Positions 1 through 11,340 of a stretch of DNA of 25,776 nt are shown here, one piece after another. Position numbers and translations under genes: made by a program. This DNA comes from Fonticula alba (taxonomy: Eukaryota > Opisthokonta > Rotosphaerida > Fonticulaceae): positions 2,247,811 through 2,273,586 of the forward strand of contig NW_009242971.1 in NCBI RefSeq assembly GCF_000388065.1. Reading direction: 5' to 3'. The notes under the pieces are model-generated. The model was not told where the DNA came from. It ran no database searches and saw only the letters and a list, made by a program, of their open reading frames with translations. Every line of letters begins with the position of its first letter. Position 1 is the stretch's first letter.

Positions 1-2988
1 CCCCGCCTCGTCCTCCACCATCACTTTGCCCATACGGAAGACGGCTACCATCTTTGTTGTCGCGCGTGGCGGCGCCGGGCCGCGAGAGCAGCGCGAACGG
101 GCGCTCAGCTTTGTGCGATTGTTCCTGGCCCAGCGGGCCATTGACGGTCGGCGGTCCGAGTGCGCCGGTGTTGTATCCGCTGACGGGGTCCCGCCGCGCT
201 TGATCGACGATTTCCCCGATCTGCAGGATGCCGGAGCCGGGGCCGACCCCACGCAGCAGGCCCCATGCGTGCTGGTGCCTCTCCAGCCGAGCGCGCGTCC
301 CGGGCTCGAGCGAGTACATCGCTATGGCCAAGCGCTGCCGGCGGGGCCGCCGGACATGGCCGACGGGTTGTCGCCCTTCCGGCCGGTGGACTGGCTGGCG
401 GCGCTGGCTTTCGCCCGGGAGCTCTTCTTTGCCTATCGGCTGAGCAACCGCCGGGTGACCTTCCACTTCAAGCGCATCGTGCTGGTTATGCCCTTCTACG
501 GGTGCATCCCCGGGGATGGGATCCTGTCGGGGGAGTGTGAGGATCCGTCACTTGCGCCGGAGGCTGAGCCAGCCATCCGGCACATATTCCAGCGGCTAGA
601 CGAAGACAACATCGTGTTGGAGGTGCTGTGCGTCTCTTTGCCGTTGTCTCTTTCTCCCCCTCTCCTGGTTGCACTCTCGAGAGGGCTTTCTTTCACTGCC
701 CGCGCATGCATCTCTGCACATCCACACACCTATGCATGTGTGTGTGTGTGTGTGTGTGTGTGTATCCGTACATTCGTACACTCACACCTCTGTACATTTG
801 TCCACCTGTATATTCACACGTCCGCACATCTGCACATGCGTCGCGGCGCAACGTAGCGACATCGGATCTGGCGTGCCGCACATCATTTCGCCCATCTCCA
901 CCACCCTGAAGCTGGCCTTGCCGACGGTGACGACCTTGCTGCCGCCGGCGCCCAGCCCGCGCCCCGTGTTCAAGGGGCCGCTGATAATCGGCTCGCCGGC
1001 CTGTGCGGCCTCCAGCCGGAATGCCTTCCACACGGAGGACCACCATCCGGCCGGGCTAGAGCTAGAGGTGGCGGTTTTCGCTCGAGTTGGCACCCCGCGC
1101 ACGCTCACCTACAAGCTGGCGTTTCTGCTGCCCCCGGCGGCCGGGGCCGCTGCCGGGCCAGGGCCCAACGGCAGCGATGCCGGTCAGTACCGCCTGCTGC
1201 CGTTGGTGCTGGACCGGGTGCCGGTGCGTGCGGCCGAGCGCACTCTCGGCGGCCTGGCCACCGGCGATCCAGCCGATCAGGACCCGGCCATCGTCCCGGC
1301 GGAGCACCTGGCCCGAACGTACCGCTATGGGAAGCAGCGCATTGCCGTCACCCGAGCCGATGAGCTGATCGCCGCCGCTGGGGCTGGCTGCCCGGCCGAG
1401 GCGGAGCGGTCCCTGCAGCTGATCTGCTTCTTTGAGGCCCGTAGCTTGCCCCCGGCTTTTGCCCTGCACGCTGGACCCACCTACTGGATGGTGGCTGTGG
1501 GCGCGCCGGCGGAGGCCACCACCCCGGGGGGGCCTGGCGCGGGCGCGTGCCCGCGCGGCACGGCCCCGGCCAATGCCCTGGCGCTGGCCCACCTCGTTGG
1601 GCACATGCGCCTGACCGGGCGCATTGCCCTGCTCCGGTATGTGCGCGTCAGCGGCGCAGCGCCACAATTGATGCTGGCACGGACCCAGCCGGGCACCGAT
1701 CGGCCGGTCCTCCTGCTGACGCGTCTGCCCTTTGCCGGGGAGGTGTTGCATTCGGCGGTGCCGGGGTCTGGCCGGCTCCGACGGGCGGTCCAGGCGGCCA
1801 ATCCGGCGGCCGATGCCGCCATGGACGCCCTCATCGACCAGCATCTGGCCGCCGAGGCTGGCGCGATTCCCCTCAAGACGGAGCTCGACCCGGGGGCAGT
1901 TCCCCGGGCGGCCGATGTGCCCGGCTCCGCGGGCCGGGAATTGCCGCTGTTCCGGAGCCCGAACTACGCCCTGCAGCGGCACTTGGCCCTGTGCCTGTTG
2001 GTTCCCGAGGCAACTGCCTGGCTGCCTCCCCTGTCGACGGTTCTGGGGCCGATCCTGCCGGAGCCCGGGTCCGGGCCAAAGGCCGATCCGCTGGCCGGGG
2101 TGTTTGCCCTGCGCAAGCGTCCTGCCCTGGGGGAAGCCGGATTGGAGGATGGGCCGGTTGCGGCCGGGGCCAAGCGCCCGGCGGCCCTCTCGACTGGCTT
2201 CCGCAGCCAGGACACCGAGGCTCGGGTCCGGTCGATCATGTCCTCGCGGCCGGAGCTGGCGGTGCTGGACAAATTCCTTCTGGCCACCGGGCCGGTGGCC
2301 CTGCTGGCGGCCCTGCCTCGGCATGGCTTCCAGCCGGCACCCGGGGCCGGGGCCGGGGCCAGCGCCAGCGGCGGCAGCATGGCCGGCGTGGCTGGCGCGG
2401 GCGGCGCGGTGCCACTCCTGCAGGCCGCATGTGCCGAGCTGGTCGAGTGGCTGGGCGCCGGGGCCGATCGTGGTGGCCGGGCAGCCGAGCTCCCCGGCGA
2501 GGCGGATGCCTGGCTGGCCTTGAGGGCATTGTCTCTGCGCGAGCGGAGCCACGACATTTATGACTCGGCGCTGGCGGCGGCGCAGGCGCGCGGGTCGCTG
2601 GCAGCGCTCCGAGCCCCGGGGCCCCTCGGCCCGGTGGCCCACGACCCGGATGATGGCCAGGACCTGATGGAGTTTGCGCCGGAGATCCAGGCCCCCGGCA
2701 CCGGGCTGGCGGCCCTCCCGGCCACCCTACAAGCTGGCTTCCATTCCTTCCCCTCCCAGCCGCTGCCCAGCCAGGCGTCCCTGTCCTCCTTGGATGGGGG
2801 GGGCGTTGGGTCGGCTGCCTTCGGCCACTCGGCCATGGCCGACGATCCGGAGGGCGACCTGGTGCGCTTTTTGCTGGGCCATTCTCCCCACGCCGGCCTC
2901 CCTGCTTCGCTTGTCGCCACTTCACGGCTCCTCTTTCTGACGCCTGGCCCTGACCCCCTCTCTCGACCAGTTTGCCGACCTGGACTAG
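1..2988 (+). CDS. XRCC5: Ku80 (Ku autoantigen 86 kDa subunit), 5'-truncated by the window edge
   Basis: Ku80 pairs with Ku70 in a ring that threads onto DNA double-strand ends for non-homologous end joining in the nucleus. Exons seen: <1-627, 857-2861 and 2971-2988; introns 628-856 (GTGCGT...AG) and 2862-2970 (GTGCGC...CAG). About 880 codons are visible, against 732 residues in human; the excess is Ala/Gly-rich linkers. In order: a vWA-like N-terminal fold (from TATIFVVARGG, no MIDAS, as usual for Ku), a beta-barrel with the Ku80-typical VFKGPLIIGS strand near 967-996, the core bridge beginning YRYGKQRI at 1321 and continuing through RIALLRYVRV and LLLTRLPFAGEV, a helical arm (ALQRHLALCLLVP), then a helical C-terminal domain (about 2230-2620). 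The last exon gives FADLD and a TAG stop, so the tail reads DDPEGDLFADLD. The start codon is outside the window or in an upstream exon; a splice acceptor at 39-40 is possible. The gene converges on the next one. Confidence 0.9.
628..856 (+). other. Ku80 intron 1 with TG microsatellite
   Basis: The donor GTGCGT at 628 and acceptor ACGTAG ending at 856 join two reading frames in phase 2, giving VLEVL-DIGSG. The interior holds a (TG)13 run at about 737-763 and diffuse CACA/TGCATG tracts. No CTGAC branch motif is visible, unlike most introns in the window. Apparent ORFs running through this stretch are repeat translations. Confidence 0.75.
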
Positions 2989-3304
2989 GAGAGGCCCTTG
3001 GCTCGCGGGCCCGGGGTTCCATGCACATACACATGTGTGCATGTATGTCTGTGTGCGCGCGCGCGCGCGCGTGCATGCAGCCGCCCCAGGCCCCCCCCCC
3101 CGTCCCCTGGGAGGAGGGAATATACCCTGCTCCAGAAGCACATGCATGTGTTCATGTGTGCGTGCATGTATACGTGTATTGGTGCATGGTCGAGGGCCGC
3201 GGGGCGACAGGGTACTGTCCCTGGATGCGCGCCGGGTGGGCCGCTCGCTTGCTTGAGCACGGGCGCGGCTCCAAGACAGAGGTCTGCTCCGCCTCGCCGG
3301 GCCC
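2989..3304. other. Convergent intergenic region between Ku80 and the PLEKHH-like gene
   Basis: These 316 nt separate two stop codons on opposite strands (TAG 2986-2988 on +, TAG 3305-3307 on -). The stretch carries ACATGTGTGCATGTATG-type repeats (3016-3050), an alternating GC run (about 3055-3071), a C-run near 3089-3099 and a second CATGTG repeat cluster (3138-3190). I see no AATAAA signal on either strand. The region presumably holds both 3' UTRs. Confidence 0.5.
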
Positions 3305-5407
3305 CTACTGACCGGTGTCGCCGGCCCCGCGGGAGAAAACCATCTGCGAGGCGACAACCACATGCGAAAGGGGACTTCCTGCCAGGGAGGGCGGGGCCAT
3401 GCCGGCCACAATCGGGTGCGGCGGGGCCGGCATGTCCGCCGGGGGCGAGGGATGCGCCGGCCCGGCCCCGGTGGTGGGTGGCTGAGGGGTCGCCTCGTCG
3501 ACCGGGGCCGGCTGCATCCGGGCATTGATGTACGAGGACATCAGCTGGGTGAGGCGGTTCGGCTGCCGGAGCGCGATGGAGAGGGGCACCCGCATGGGGG
3601 GAAGAGAGAGAGAGAGAGAGAGGAGAAGGGAGGGGCAGGATCGGCCACAGGAAGTGGCACACACACATGCATACAACGAAGCGGTCAGTCACAGGGGAAG
3701 GGCGGGGGAATGGCCACCAGCAGAGCCGGGGGGCGGGGGCGGAAAAGCGCAAACAGGCAAGACCCCGCGCGCCGCGGCGGCACACGCACCGCCAGCATGT
3801 GGAAGTAAAGGCGCGTCACACCGTGCACCGGGGACTGGGCGCGGAGAAGGTCCCGGCCGCTGTCCTGCCGGGCAAGGGCCGGGTCCAGCAGATCCGTGTC
3901 AGTCGGCTCCGGCTGACAGGCCGAGGCCAGGAGCTGGAGCAGGGTGGCCTGCGACCGGGACTCGGCCACCAGCAGCGTGAAGACGCCCACATGGGTGCCG
4001 GCCCCGGGGCCGGAGGCCGGGTCGCCGCCCAGCCCGAAGGCGATCAGGCTGCCCGGGGCCGAGGCCGACTCGACGCCCGCGCCGAAGAAGTTCAGGTGCC
4101 TGTGGCTCATGGTCGGGCTGCCGATGAGCCCGGCCACGAAGTGCGCCCCGGCCGGGGCGTGGTAGTAGTCGGCCGCGGCCGCGGCCGCCCCGCCATCCGA
4201 AGCCAGCATGTCGGCCTCGAGGATCGGGTCGCCACCGGCCGCCAGGCCGCCGGCGCCCTGGCCGGCTCCCCCCGGGCCGCTGGTGCCGATGCTTGACAGA
4301 CTCGATGTCGACAGGGACAAAGAGCTGCCATAGAGCGAGCCGGGCCCGCCGGGGCCGAGGCTGGCACCCATGCCCGGGCCGCCGGCGCCGGCGCCGAAGG
4401 ACCCAAGCGAGGGGGCCGAAGCGGGAGCCCCGCCGGGGCCGAGCAGGTCCTGGCCAGGCCCCGGGCCGCCGGCCGCCAGGCCGGCCAGATCGCCCGCGTG
4501 CCCGTGGAAGGGGGTCGACGCGCCGAAGGGGAAGTACGACCCGAAGCCCACGAGATGCTGGTCGTACTGGTAGTCTGCCACCACGGCCAGGGTGTCCGGG
4601 TTCATGAGGCTGATGCCGTCGTGGCGCACGGCCAGCAGGACCGTCTGGCCCCCGGCCTCGGCCGCGAAGAAGGACGACCCGCATAGGCGCCACCGGCGGA
4701 AGGCCCCGAGGAAGATGCGCATGCATTGGTGCGCGGTGCGGCCCTTGAGCCGGCGCCAGTTGTCATGGAAGCCATTGCTCCAGGAGCTCATGGTGGATTC
4801 CTCGCGCAGGCGCATGGGCAAGAACCGATCGAAGGCGAAGCTGTTTCCGAAAGGGAAGCCAGGCGAAGGGTCAGAAGGAAGGCACACAGGAGCACACAGC
4901 GGCCAGGGCGAGATGGCCCGAGGGCGCCTGGGGACAAGGGGGAAGACACAGGCGTGTGGTTGGCCATTGGGGCTCTTTTCTTGGTGTCATGTGTCTCTCT
5001 CACCCCCCCCCCTCCCCCTGTCCCCGGTAATGGAGGCAGCAACACAAGGATGGCCACATGCACGAACCGAGATTTCTTGTTGGAGGCGGCACCACCGGAG
5101 GCGCTGGCCCCGGTCGGGGTGGCCCCCGAGATGGCCTCATAATCACCCCACTTCGCCTGGGACATGACGGCCACGAGGAAGGTGGCCGTCTCAATGGCGA
5201 CCGGCGCCATCGAATGGGTGAACTGCCGGCCGGCGATCAGAGGGGGGGGGGGAGGGCGCGAGCACGGCCGGGCCCGACGGCGAATCGGATGTCAGAGACC
5301 ATGGGCAAGTGGATAGAGGCACACATGCCAGTGCGCGGCGCCTGCTGTGCGTGCCGGTCGCGCGGAGGCCAAGGATGGGTAGGAGGAAAAATGGGGAGCT
5401 TCGGCCG

Positions 5408-5466
<59 letters not shown>

Positions 5467-8400
5467 CGGCTCCCTCCGGCCAGCCGCTCACAAAGAGACG
5501 CCTGCGTACCTGGTGCGTGTAGTAGCCATAGAGGAGCTCCAGCTCCGAGGGGGTGGCCGTGGTGAAGACCCCATCATCACCGATGTTGGACTCCAGCCGG
5601 GCCGGATTGAGCGGTCCATTGAAGTCATGCGTGACCCCGGTCAACAGGGGGGTCACCGTGTCGGACAGGGTGTCGAAGGTCTCATTCGGCAGGAGGCGCG
5701 GCCGCAGGGGGAAGAGGACCTTCGGCCGGAAGACGAAGACCAACGGCTCGGAGGACACCTCGCCCCAGGCGCGCATGTCATTCATGAGGCTGTGGTACAC
5801 ATCGGGCAGGGGGCCCGTGTTGCCGGAGGTCCCGTCAGCCGGCCGGCGGAAGGACGCCAGCCGGGCCTCGAGGTCCTGCAGCATCGGCCGGGCCGAGGCC
5901 GAGGTCGAGCCCCTGACTCCGGGACCGGCCGGGAGGTGGAGAGCACCGGCGCCGGGCCCGGGCCCGGCCCCGACCGACCCGGCCCCGCTGCCAGCGGACC
6001 CGGCGGCCCCGGGGCCGGACAGACGCGATCCCTTCATGCCGTAGGCATGGAGGTCATCCTCGACGCTGTGGATGAGGTCCGCCACGCGGGTCCTCGGGCT
6101 CAGGGGGAGCTCCAGCTGCCCGGTGCTCATGGACACCAGGAACAGGCCGTAATCCTCGCGCGAGGTGAGGCAGAATTCCAGCTTCTCCGACTGCACCACC
6201 CGGTCGATGAGATCCGACACCCGGGCATTGACCGGCAGGGCCACGTGGACCAGCTTCTCGGTCAGGACGTCCGGATCGTCGACCGACCGGGGCTTGGCCG
6301 ATACCGGCATCTGGAGCTGCACATACACCCCGAGCGGCTCGAGGTTCAGGCGAACTCGCGATTCGACCTACGGCGGCGAGGTGGGGAGGAGACGCGGAGT
6401 GGGGGAGGAGGAGGAGGAGGAGGAGCATGGTCGGTCAGCGGGAGTCGGCGACAAGGGCAACCGAGGCGGCGGCCGGTCCGAATGAAAGCAAACATGGTCC
6501 ATAGGCGCGCCTTGCCCACCCCCCCCCCCAGGCCACCCATCGGCCGGGCAACGCACATTGATCACGGCCAGGATCTCCTGGCGGCTGGGGACAAGCGCCC
6601 GCTCGGCCGGGGGCGGCTCGTCCGGCCGGCCGGACCCCTCGGCAGCCAGGCGGGCCGCCTCAATCAGCCGCTGGACCGTATGCAGGGAATAGGCTGCCAG
6701 CATGGCCGAGGCATTTGCGTCCTGGTTGGCGGCACAGCGCTGCAGGTGCGCCAGCAGGTAGTCGCGGACGGTGGTCCGCTGGGGCAGGAAGGCCCCGCAC
6801 ATGATGGCAATCAGGTGCCAAATCTGGATGTTGTGGGCACTGCTCGGGTAGGGGTGGTTGCAGGATTGCTTGATCAACTGCAGGTACACCTCGCTGCGGA
6901 GCTCCGGCACCGCCACGCAGCGCTGCAGGATGGATCGAGCCAGGCCAATGTGATAGCCAATGCCATTGACCGTGGCCGGGGTCTTGGAGCCGCCGGAGGC
7001 AATCGACAGGGAGGCCCCGCCGGCCACGGAGGGCGGGATGGCGGCGGCGGCCCCGGGGCCGGGCTTGCGGCTGATCAGCGTCGAGGCATAGCGCTGGATC
7101 AGGCGGAAGAGCTTCAGCGCCTCGGACCGGATGCGCGGCGTGAAGAGCGTCGACAGGGGGTGCAACAGGGGCTCCCGGGTGAAGACCAGCAGCGGGATGG
7201 CCTCGGCCAGCGACTCGAAGCCGCAGTCGCGCACCCGAGCCGACCAGGCCTCAAACAGGGCCGCCGGGTCGATGGAGCCGGCCGCCCCGCCGCGCGGGCA
7301 GTACAGCCCGGCGGTGGTGGCATCGCGTGCATAGAAGAACCGCATGTCCAGGCTCGGGTACTCGGCGCGCATGGCCGTCAACGCGTGCACCAGGCGCTCG
7401 GTCGGCGAGCTGAGCGCCGCATTCTCATTGCACACCAGCTGGATGTGGGACATCCAGTGGAAGGCGTCCGAGGCGGTTAGCGCCTCGAAGAAGTACGTCT
7501 TGAAGGGGTCGGCCTTGAGGACACTGGTGGCGGCGGCCACCTCGGCCTCCGGCCGCGGCACGCGCAGCATGAACATGACCACCCGGTCGCCGGGCCGGGT
7601 GCCGGCCCGGGGGGACCACCCGAGCCCCTGCGAGGGGTGGTGCGTCACGGAGAAGAGCTGCGGCCCGGACATCGGGCCTCCGGCGAAGGACCCATGGCTG
7701 GGGCCGAGGGCCGACATGCCGGCACCGGAGGCAGCCATGGGCCCGGGCCCGGCGCCCCCGCCACCGGAGCCACTGCCACTGCCGCCGGACATGGCGGCCA
7801 TGATGCTGGAGGTGCTGGGGACGCGGCCGCGAATGCGCAATGTCGACCCGAAGACGCCCTTGCGGCTGCTGCCGGCCGTCGAGGGGGCCGCACTGACGGC
7901 CGAGCTGATGGACGAGGTGGATACCGTCGAGGCGGTGGACGACTGGCTGGCCTTGCGCATGAGCGAGGGGCTGGCGCGGGTCTTGCTGGCGGCCGGGGTC
8001 CCGGCGGCGGTCGGCGGCACGAACAGGTTCTCCAACTGCTCGCAGCCGCCACCGACCGACCCATCGGAGGAGGTGGAATTGAAGGTGGCCGTCAGGTCCA
8101 ACCCGGAGCCGGACTCGCCGATGCTGCTCAGCTGCGAGGAGGATGACAGATCCCGGCCATGGTGTGGCAGGTGCTCTGGCATGTCGGCCGGCAGGGCGCC
8201 CAGCGGGCCGGCCCCGGCCGGAGCCAGCGACGTCAGGGCGTCGTCAAACTCCGAGTCCGACTCGTTGTCCGGATTGACCAGCTCCACCACCGTGGCCCGG
8301 GTCAGGTGGATGACATTGACCGGGCGTTCGTCACGCGGCGACCGGTAGTAGTAGAGCCCGCTTGGCTTGAGGACGACCCAGCGTGTGGCGGAGAAGCCTG

Positions 8401-9186
8401 GACGATGGAGGCAGCCAAGACGGGGGGAGGAGGGGGGGGGGGGGAGGGGGGCAGCGGAGGTAGGCATCAGCAAGCTGGCAGGAGACGCGCGCGTCGGGGG
8501 CGCAGGCGGGAGGGGGAGTTTCTTGTGGCGTTGTCGCGGGCGCACCGTTCTTGTGCTTGATGAGCCAGCCCTGGGTGATGATGTCCCCGCTGTTGGCCAG
8601 GGGCCCGGTGTCAGCCGGTGGCGGGACCGAAATGACGGCCTGTGCGCATGGAGGGGAGAGATGAGTCAGTGGGCCGAGGGGCAAGGTGTGGCTGCAGTGG
8701 TTGCGGGAGGAGAGGAAGACCGGCAGGGGGGAGGCGAAGGGGGAGGAGATCCGGCCGAGCACACGCACGTCACGCTTCGCCACCAGTGACAAGGCCCGGA
8801 CCCACTGGCGCATATCGGCATCCGACACCGGCGAGGCCAGGTGGAAGACGCGTTGCGGCGTGTGAAGCTCGAAGGTGAAGGGCTGGAGCTTGGACGAGGA
8901 GGAGGAGGGGGGCGGCCCGGCCGACGAGGCGATCGACAGGCCGGAGAGCCCGGTGCCCGGGCCGCCGCCGAGGAGACCGCCAGCGGGCAAGTCCCCGGGG
9001 GTCGACTTGTCCGGGGTCTGGGCCAGCACCGCCAGCAGCGATCCACCCGAGAGGGAGATGTGCCCGATGGCGCTGGCGCCGGAGACCACGTCGTCGGCGG
9101 ACTTAAAGTACCAGAGAATCTGGTGGCGCAGGACGAAGTACCGGCTCTTCCAGGACTGATATGGGGAGGGGAGCCGATGTGCGTGC

Positions 9187-9222
<36 letters not shown>

Positions 9223-10208
9223 ATGTAGGCCGAGATGTGTGCATGTGCGCGTGGCCACGCGTGTCCAGGCTGGCACACGAAGGGCCGAGGCAAAAAGGAG
9301 GCGCCAGGAAACACACCTTGTTCCGGCTCTGCTTGAACAGGTAGCCCTGGTACTCGGCCGCACGAGTGGAGAGGAACTGCCGCGTGGTGGCGATCACCGA
9401 CGGCCGGGCAGGGACCAAGGGCCCAACCCCGGGCCGGCCGGGCGGCGCCTTGGCGGGGTCAGCCTCGGAGGCCGAATCGCCGGCCCCGGACTTGGCCCCA
9501 TCCGAGGCCGGCAGAGAGGGGCTGGTTTCGGTGGGCCCCGCCATCGGGGCCACATTCTTCTGGGACATGAGATTGGCCACTTGCAGGCGCAGGGTGCGGA
9601 CCTCATCGTCGAGTTGCTCGGCGCGCGTGGCCTCGGCCTGGGCGCGTGACTCCACCATCTCCAGGCGAGCCTCGACGGCGGCGCGCACGCGGCGCGCCGC
9701 CGCATCGAAGTGCTCGGCGTCGGCGATGCGCGCGGCCTGCGCCGACCGAAGGGCGTCGCGCAGGACCTCGGGGTTGTTGGAGGACAGGGGATCCGCGGGG
9801 GAGTCGCCGCCAGCCGAGTGGTCGACGGTGGGGGCGGGCCCGGCGGGCGCGGCAGCCGAGAGCTCCTTCAGCTTGGCTTGAGCTGGTGGCCGGGTCCGCA
9901 GGTGCGACCGAGCAAGAAGCCAACCCAGGCAAGACAGTCAGCCACTAGGCGATTAGGGGGGGAGGGAGGCGGGGGAGGAAGGGCGAGCGAAGGCAATGTC
10001 GAGTTCCCAAGGGACGAAAGGGGCCCAGGCGCGCACCCTCCTCGAGGGACTGCCGGAGCTGGGCGTTCTCCTCACGGGCCGAGGTCACATGCTGGACGAT
10101 GAGGCTGCGAGCGCGCTCGATCTTCAGCTCGCGCTCCCGGAACTCATTCTCACGCTGGGAGACCTGCTGCTCCAGGTACAGGTAACGAGCCTCCCAGCTG
10201 TCGGCCAT
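3305..10208 (-). CDS. PLEKHH-like protein: coiled coil, PH, PH, MyTH4, FERM
   Basis: The domain order matches metazoan PLEKHH1/2 (MAX-1 family), membrane-associated cytoskeletal adaptors with a myosin-tail-like MyTH4-FERM but no motor. Exons, 5' to 3': 10208-10037, 9882-9317, 9155-8769, 8639-8546, 8397-6557, 6367-5510, 5222-5068, 4840-3790, 3562-3305; sum 5382 nt = 1793 aa. Residues 1-110 are charged coiled coil from MADSWEARYLYLEQQ. PH1 (about 232-375) has EYQGYLFKQSRNKSWKSRYFVL. PH2 starts near 394 (GWLIKHKNGFSATRWVVL), is split by a ~190-residue Ser/Gly-rich insertion, and resumes at FKTYFFEALTASDAFHWM. MyTH4 spans about 797-985 (YLQLIKQSCNHP, IWHLIAIMCGAFLP). FERM runs from 1021 to near the end (SQAKWGDYEAI; FDRFLPMRL), with Gly/Ala insertions in the F3 lobe. 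The ATG is the first after a likely acceptor at 10214; upstream coding exons cannot be excluded. The donor of exon 7 (GTTCGT at 5067) is the least certain junction. I would not assign PLEKHH1 versus PLEKHH2. Confidence 0.85.
5223..5509 (-). repeat. Intron with a 58-nt G homopolymer (C on the sense strand)
   Basis: This is intron 6 of the PLEKHH-like gene, donor GTACGC at 5509 and acceptor GGCAG ending at 5223. On the + strand 5409-5466 is an uninterrupted G run, so the transcript carries poly-C. A shorter run sits at about 5242-5251 next to the acceptor. The true length of the long run is unreliable in any short-read assembly. Confidence 0.85.
9156..9316 (-). repeat. Intron with (TG)n and (GA)n microsatellite
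   Basis: Intron 2 of the PLEKHH-like gene separates ...QSRNK from SWKSRYFVL inside PH1. It contains + strand (GT)n at about 9187-9210 followed by (GA)n to 9221. The donor is GTGTGT and the acceptor ATATCAG. The sense strand therefore carries (TC)n then (CA)n. Confidence 0.8.
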
Positions 10209-10213
10209 TCTCA

Positions 10214-10781
10214 CTGCGGTGACGGGGAGGAGGGGGGGGGGGGAGGGAGCGCAAAGGGGTGTCAGTTTGGATGAGGCCCGGCAACGGAGGCGAGGAGAGG
10301 GGAGCAGCGCCTGCCCAGAGCGGGGGCCCGGCGGCGACGACGGCGTGCCTGTTTAGAGATCTCGACGGGGCGGGGAGAGTTCGGCGGGATGTGGGGCGGA
10401 AAGGGGGAGAGGGGGAGGAAGGGCAGAGAGGAAGGGAGCAGGGCAGATGGTGCTTGCAGGGGGGGGGGGGGTGTTGTGTATGAGCCTTGTGTGTGTGGGT
10501 GTGTGGGTGGATGGGTGTGCTTGTGCGGGTGGATGGTCGGGGGAGGAGGGGAGGGGGTGAGTTCTGGCGGTCCCTGGGTCCGCTGGCCCCGGCGAGGGAC
10601 GCTTTGAGCCCCCCTCCCCCGCGTCCCCCCCCTTCCCCCCTGCGCCCAGGTGGTCGAGATGAGCTGGCGCCCATGGTGGGCGTGTTGTTGAGCGTGCATC
10701 CCCGTGGGCCTGGGGCCTTCGTGACGCCCGCCCATGCAGCCTCTCTCTCTTTCTCTCTCACACACACACACACACACGCAC
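10214..10781 (-). other. Probable 5'-UTR intron of the PLEKHH-like gene
   Basis: On the - strand an acceptor (CACCGCAG) ends 5 nt before the ATG at 10208. A CTGAC branch motif lies at 10261-10265 and a C-rich tract lies between them, the same arrangement as in the coding introns. The nearest good donor upstream is GTGCGTGTGTG at 10781, at the edge of a (CA)n run on + (10759-10785). The upstream exon would be non-coding, because no frame joins to the MADSW frame from this donor. The acceptor is much better supported than the donor. Confidence 0.5.
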
Positions 10782-10881
10782 ACAGGCGATGTCTCGGGGC
10801 CGGGGCCGGAGGGTATCTCGGCGGCGAGCCGGTTTTGGTCCGCACTGCCCTCCCGAGATGGACCTAATGACGGTTTGATGA

Positions 10882-11286
10882 ATGTCTCACTACGCCGGGA
10901 GCGGGGCACATGTTGCATATCCGCGCGAGCCGCGGCACAGGGAGAAGTGGCGTTGGCCGACGCGACTGCCTTCCCGGCCAGGATGGATGGAGCGGGGGGC
11001 GGGGGGGGGGGGGGGGGCCGGGGAAAAANNNNNNNNNNNNNNNNNNNNNNNNNNNNNNNNNNNNNNNNNNNNNNNNNNNNNNNNNNNNNNNNNNNNNNNN
11101 NNNNNNNNNNNNNNNNNNNNNNNNNNNNNNNNNNNNNNNNNNNNNNNNNNNNNNNNNNNNNNNNNNNNNNNNNNNNNNNNNNNNNNNNNNNNNNTGTCTC
11201 ACTACGCCGGGAGCGGGGCACATGTTGCGCGGTGGGCGCGGGGGTGGTGGTGGGGGCGGGGGGGTGGGGGGCGGGTGGGGGGTGGT

Positions 11287-11329
<43 letters not shown>

Positions 11330-11340
11330 CGGGGGAAAAA
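10882..11340. repeat. Assembly gap (166 N) between two copies of one segment
   Basis: Ns fill 11029-11194. The 34 nt at 10882-10915 recur exactly at 11195-11228. Both copies then end in a long G run, C or CC, Gs and AAAAA, at 11028 and 11340. The two flanks are 147 and 146 nt long. The middle differs, the right one being almost only G and T. The likely explanation is one locus assembled twice with a spurious gap. Confidence 0.8.

Noticed and set aside
1062-2642. 526-codon minus-strand frame opposite Ku80
   Set aside because: Gln/Arg/Gly-rich shadow of the Ku80 exon; no recognisable motif, while the + strand encodes clear Ku sequence.
5309-7480. 723-codon open frame on the + strand, and similar long + frames opposite the minus genes
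   Set aside because: It runs antisense through two exons and introns of the PLEKHH-like gene, reads straight through the poly-G run as poly-Gly and resembles no family. GC-rich coding DNA leaves such antisense frames open.
10882-11228. 34-nt direct repeats as target-site duplications of a mobile element hidden in the N gap
   Set aside because: The similarity extends to the far ends of both flanks (G run plus AAAAA, equal length), which fits duplicate assembly better than a TSD.
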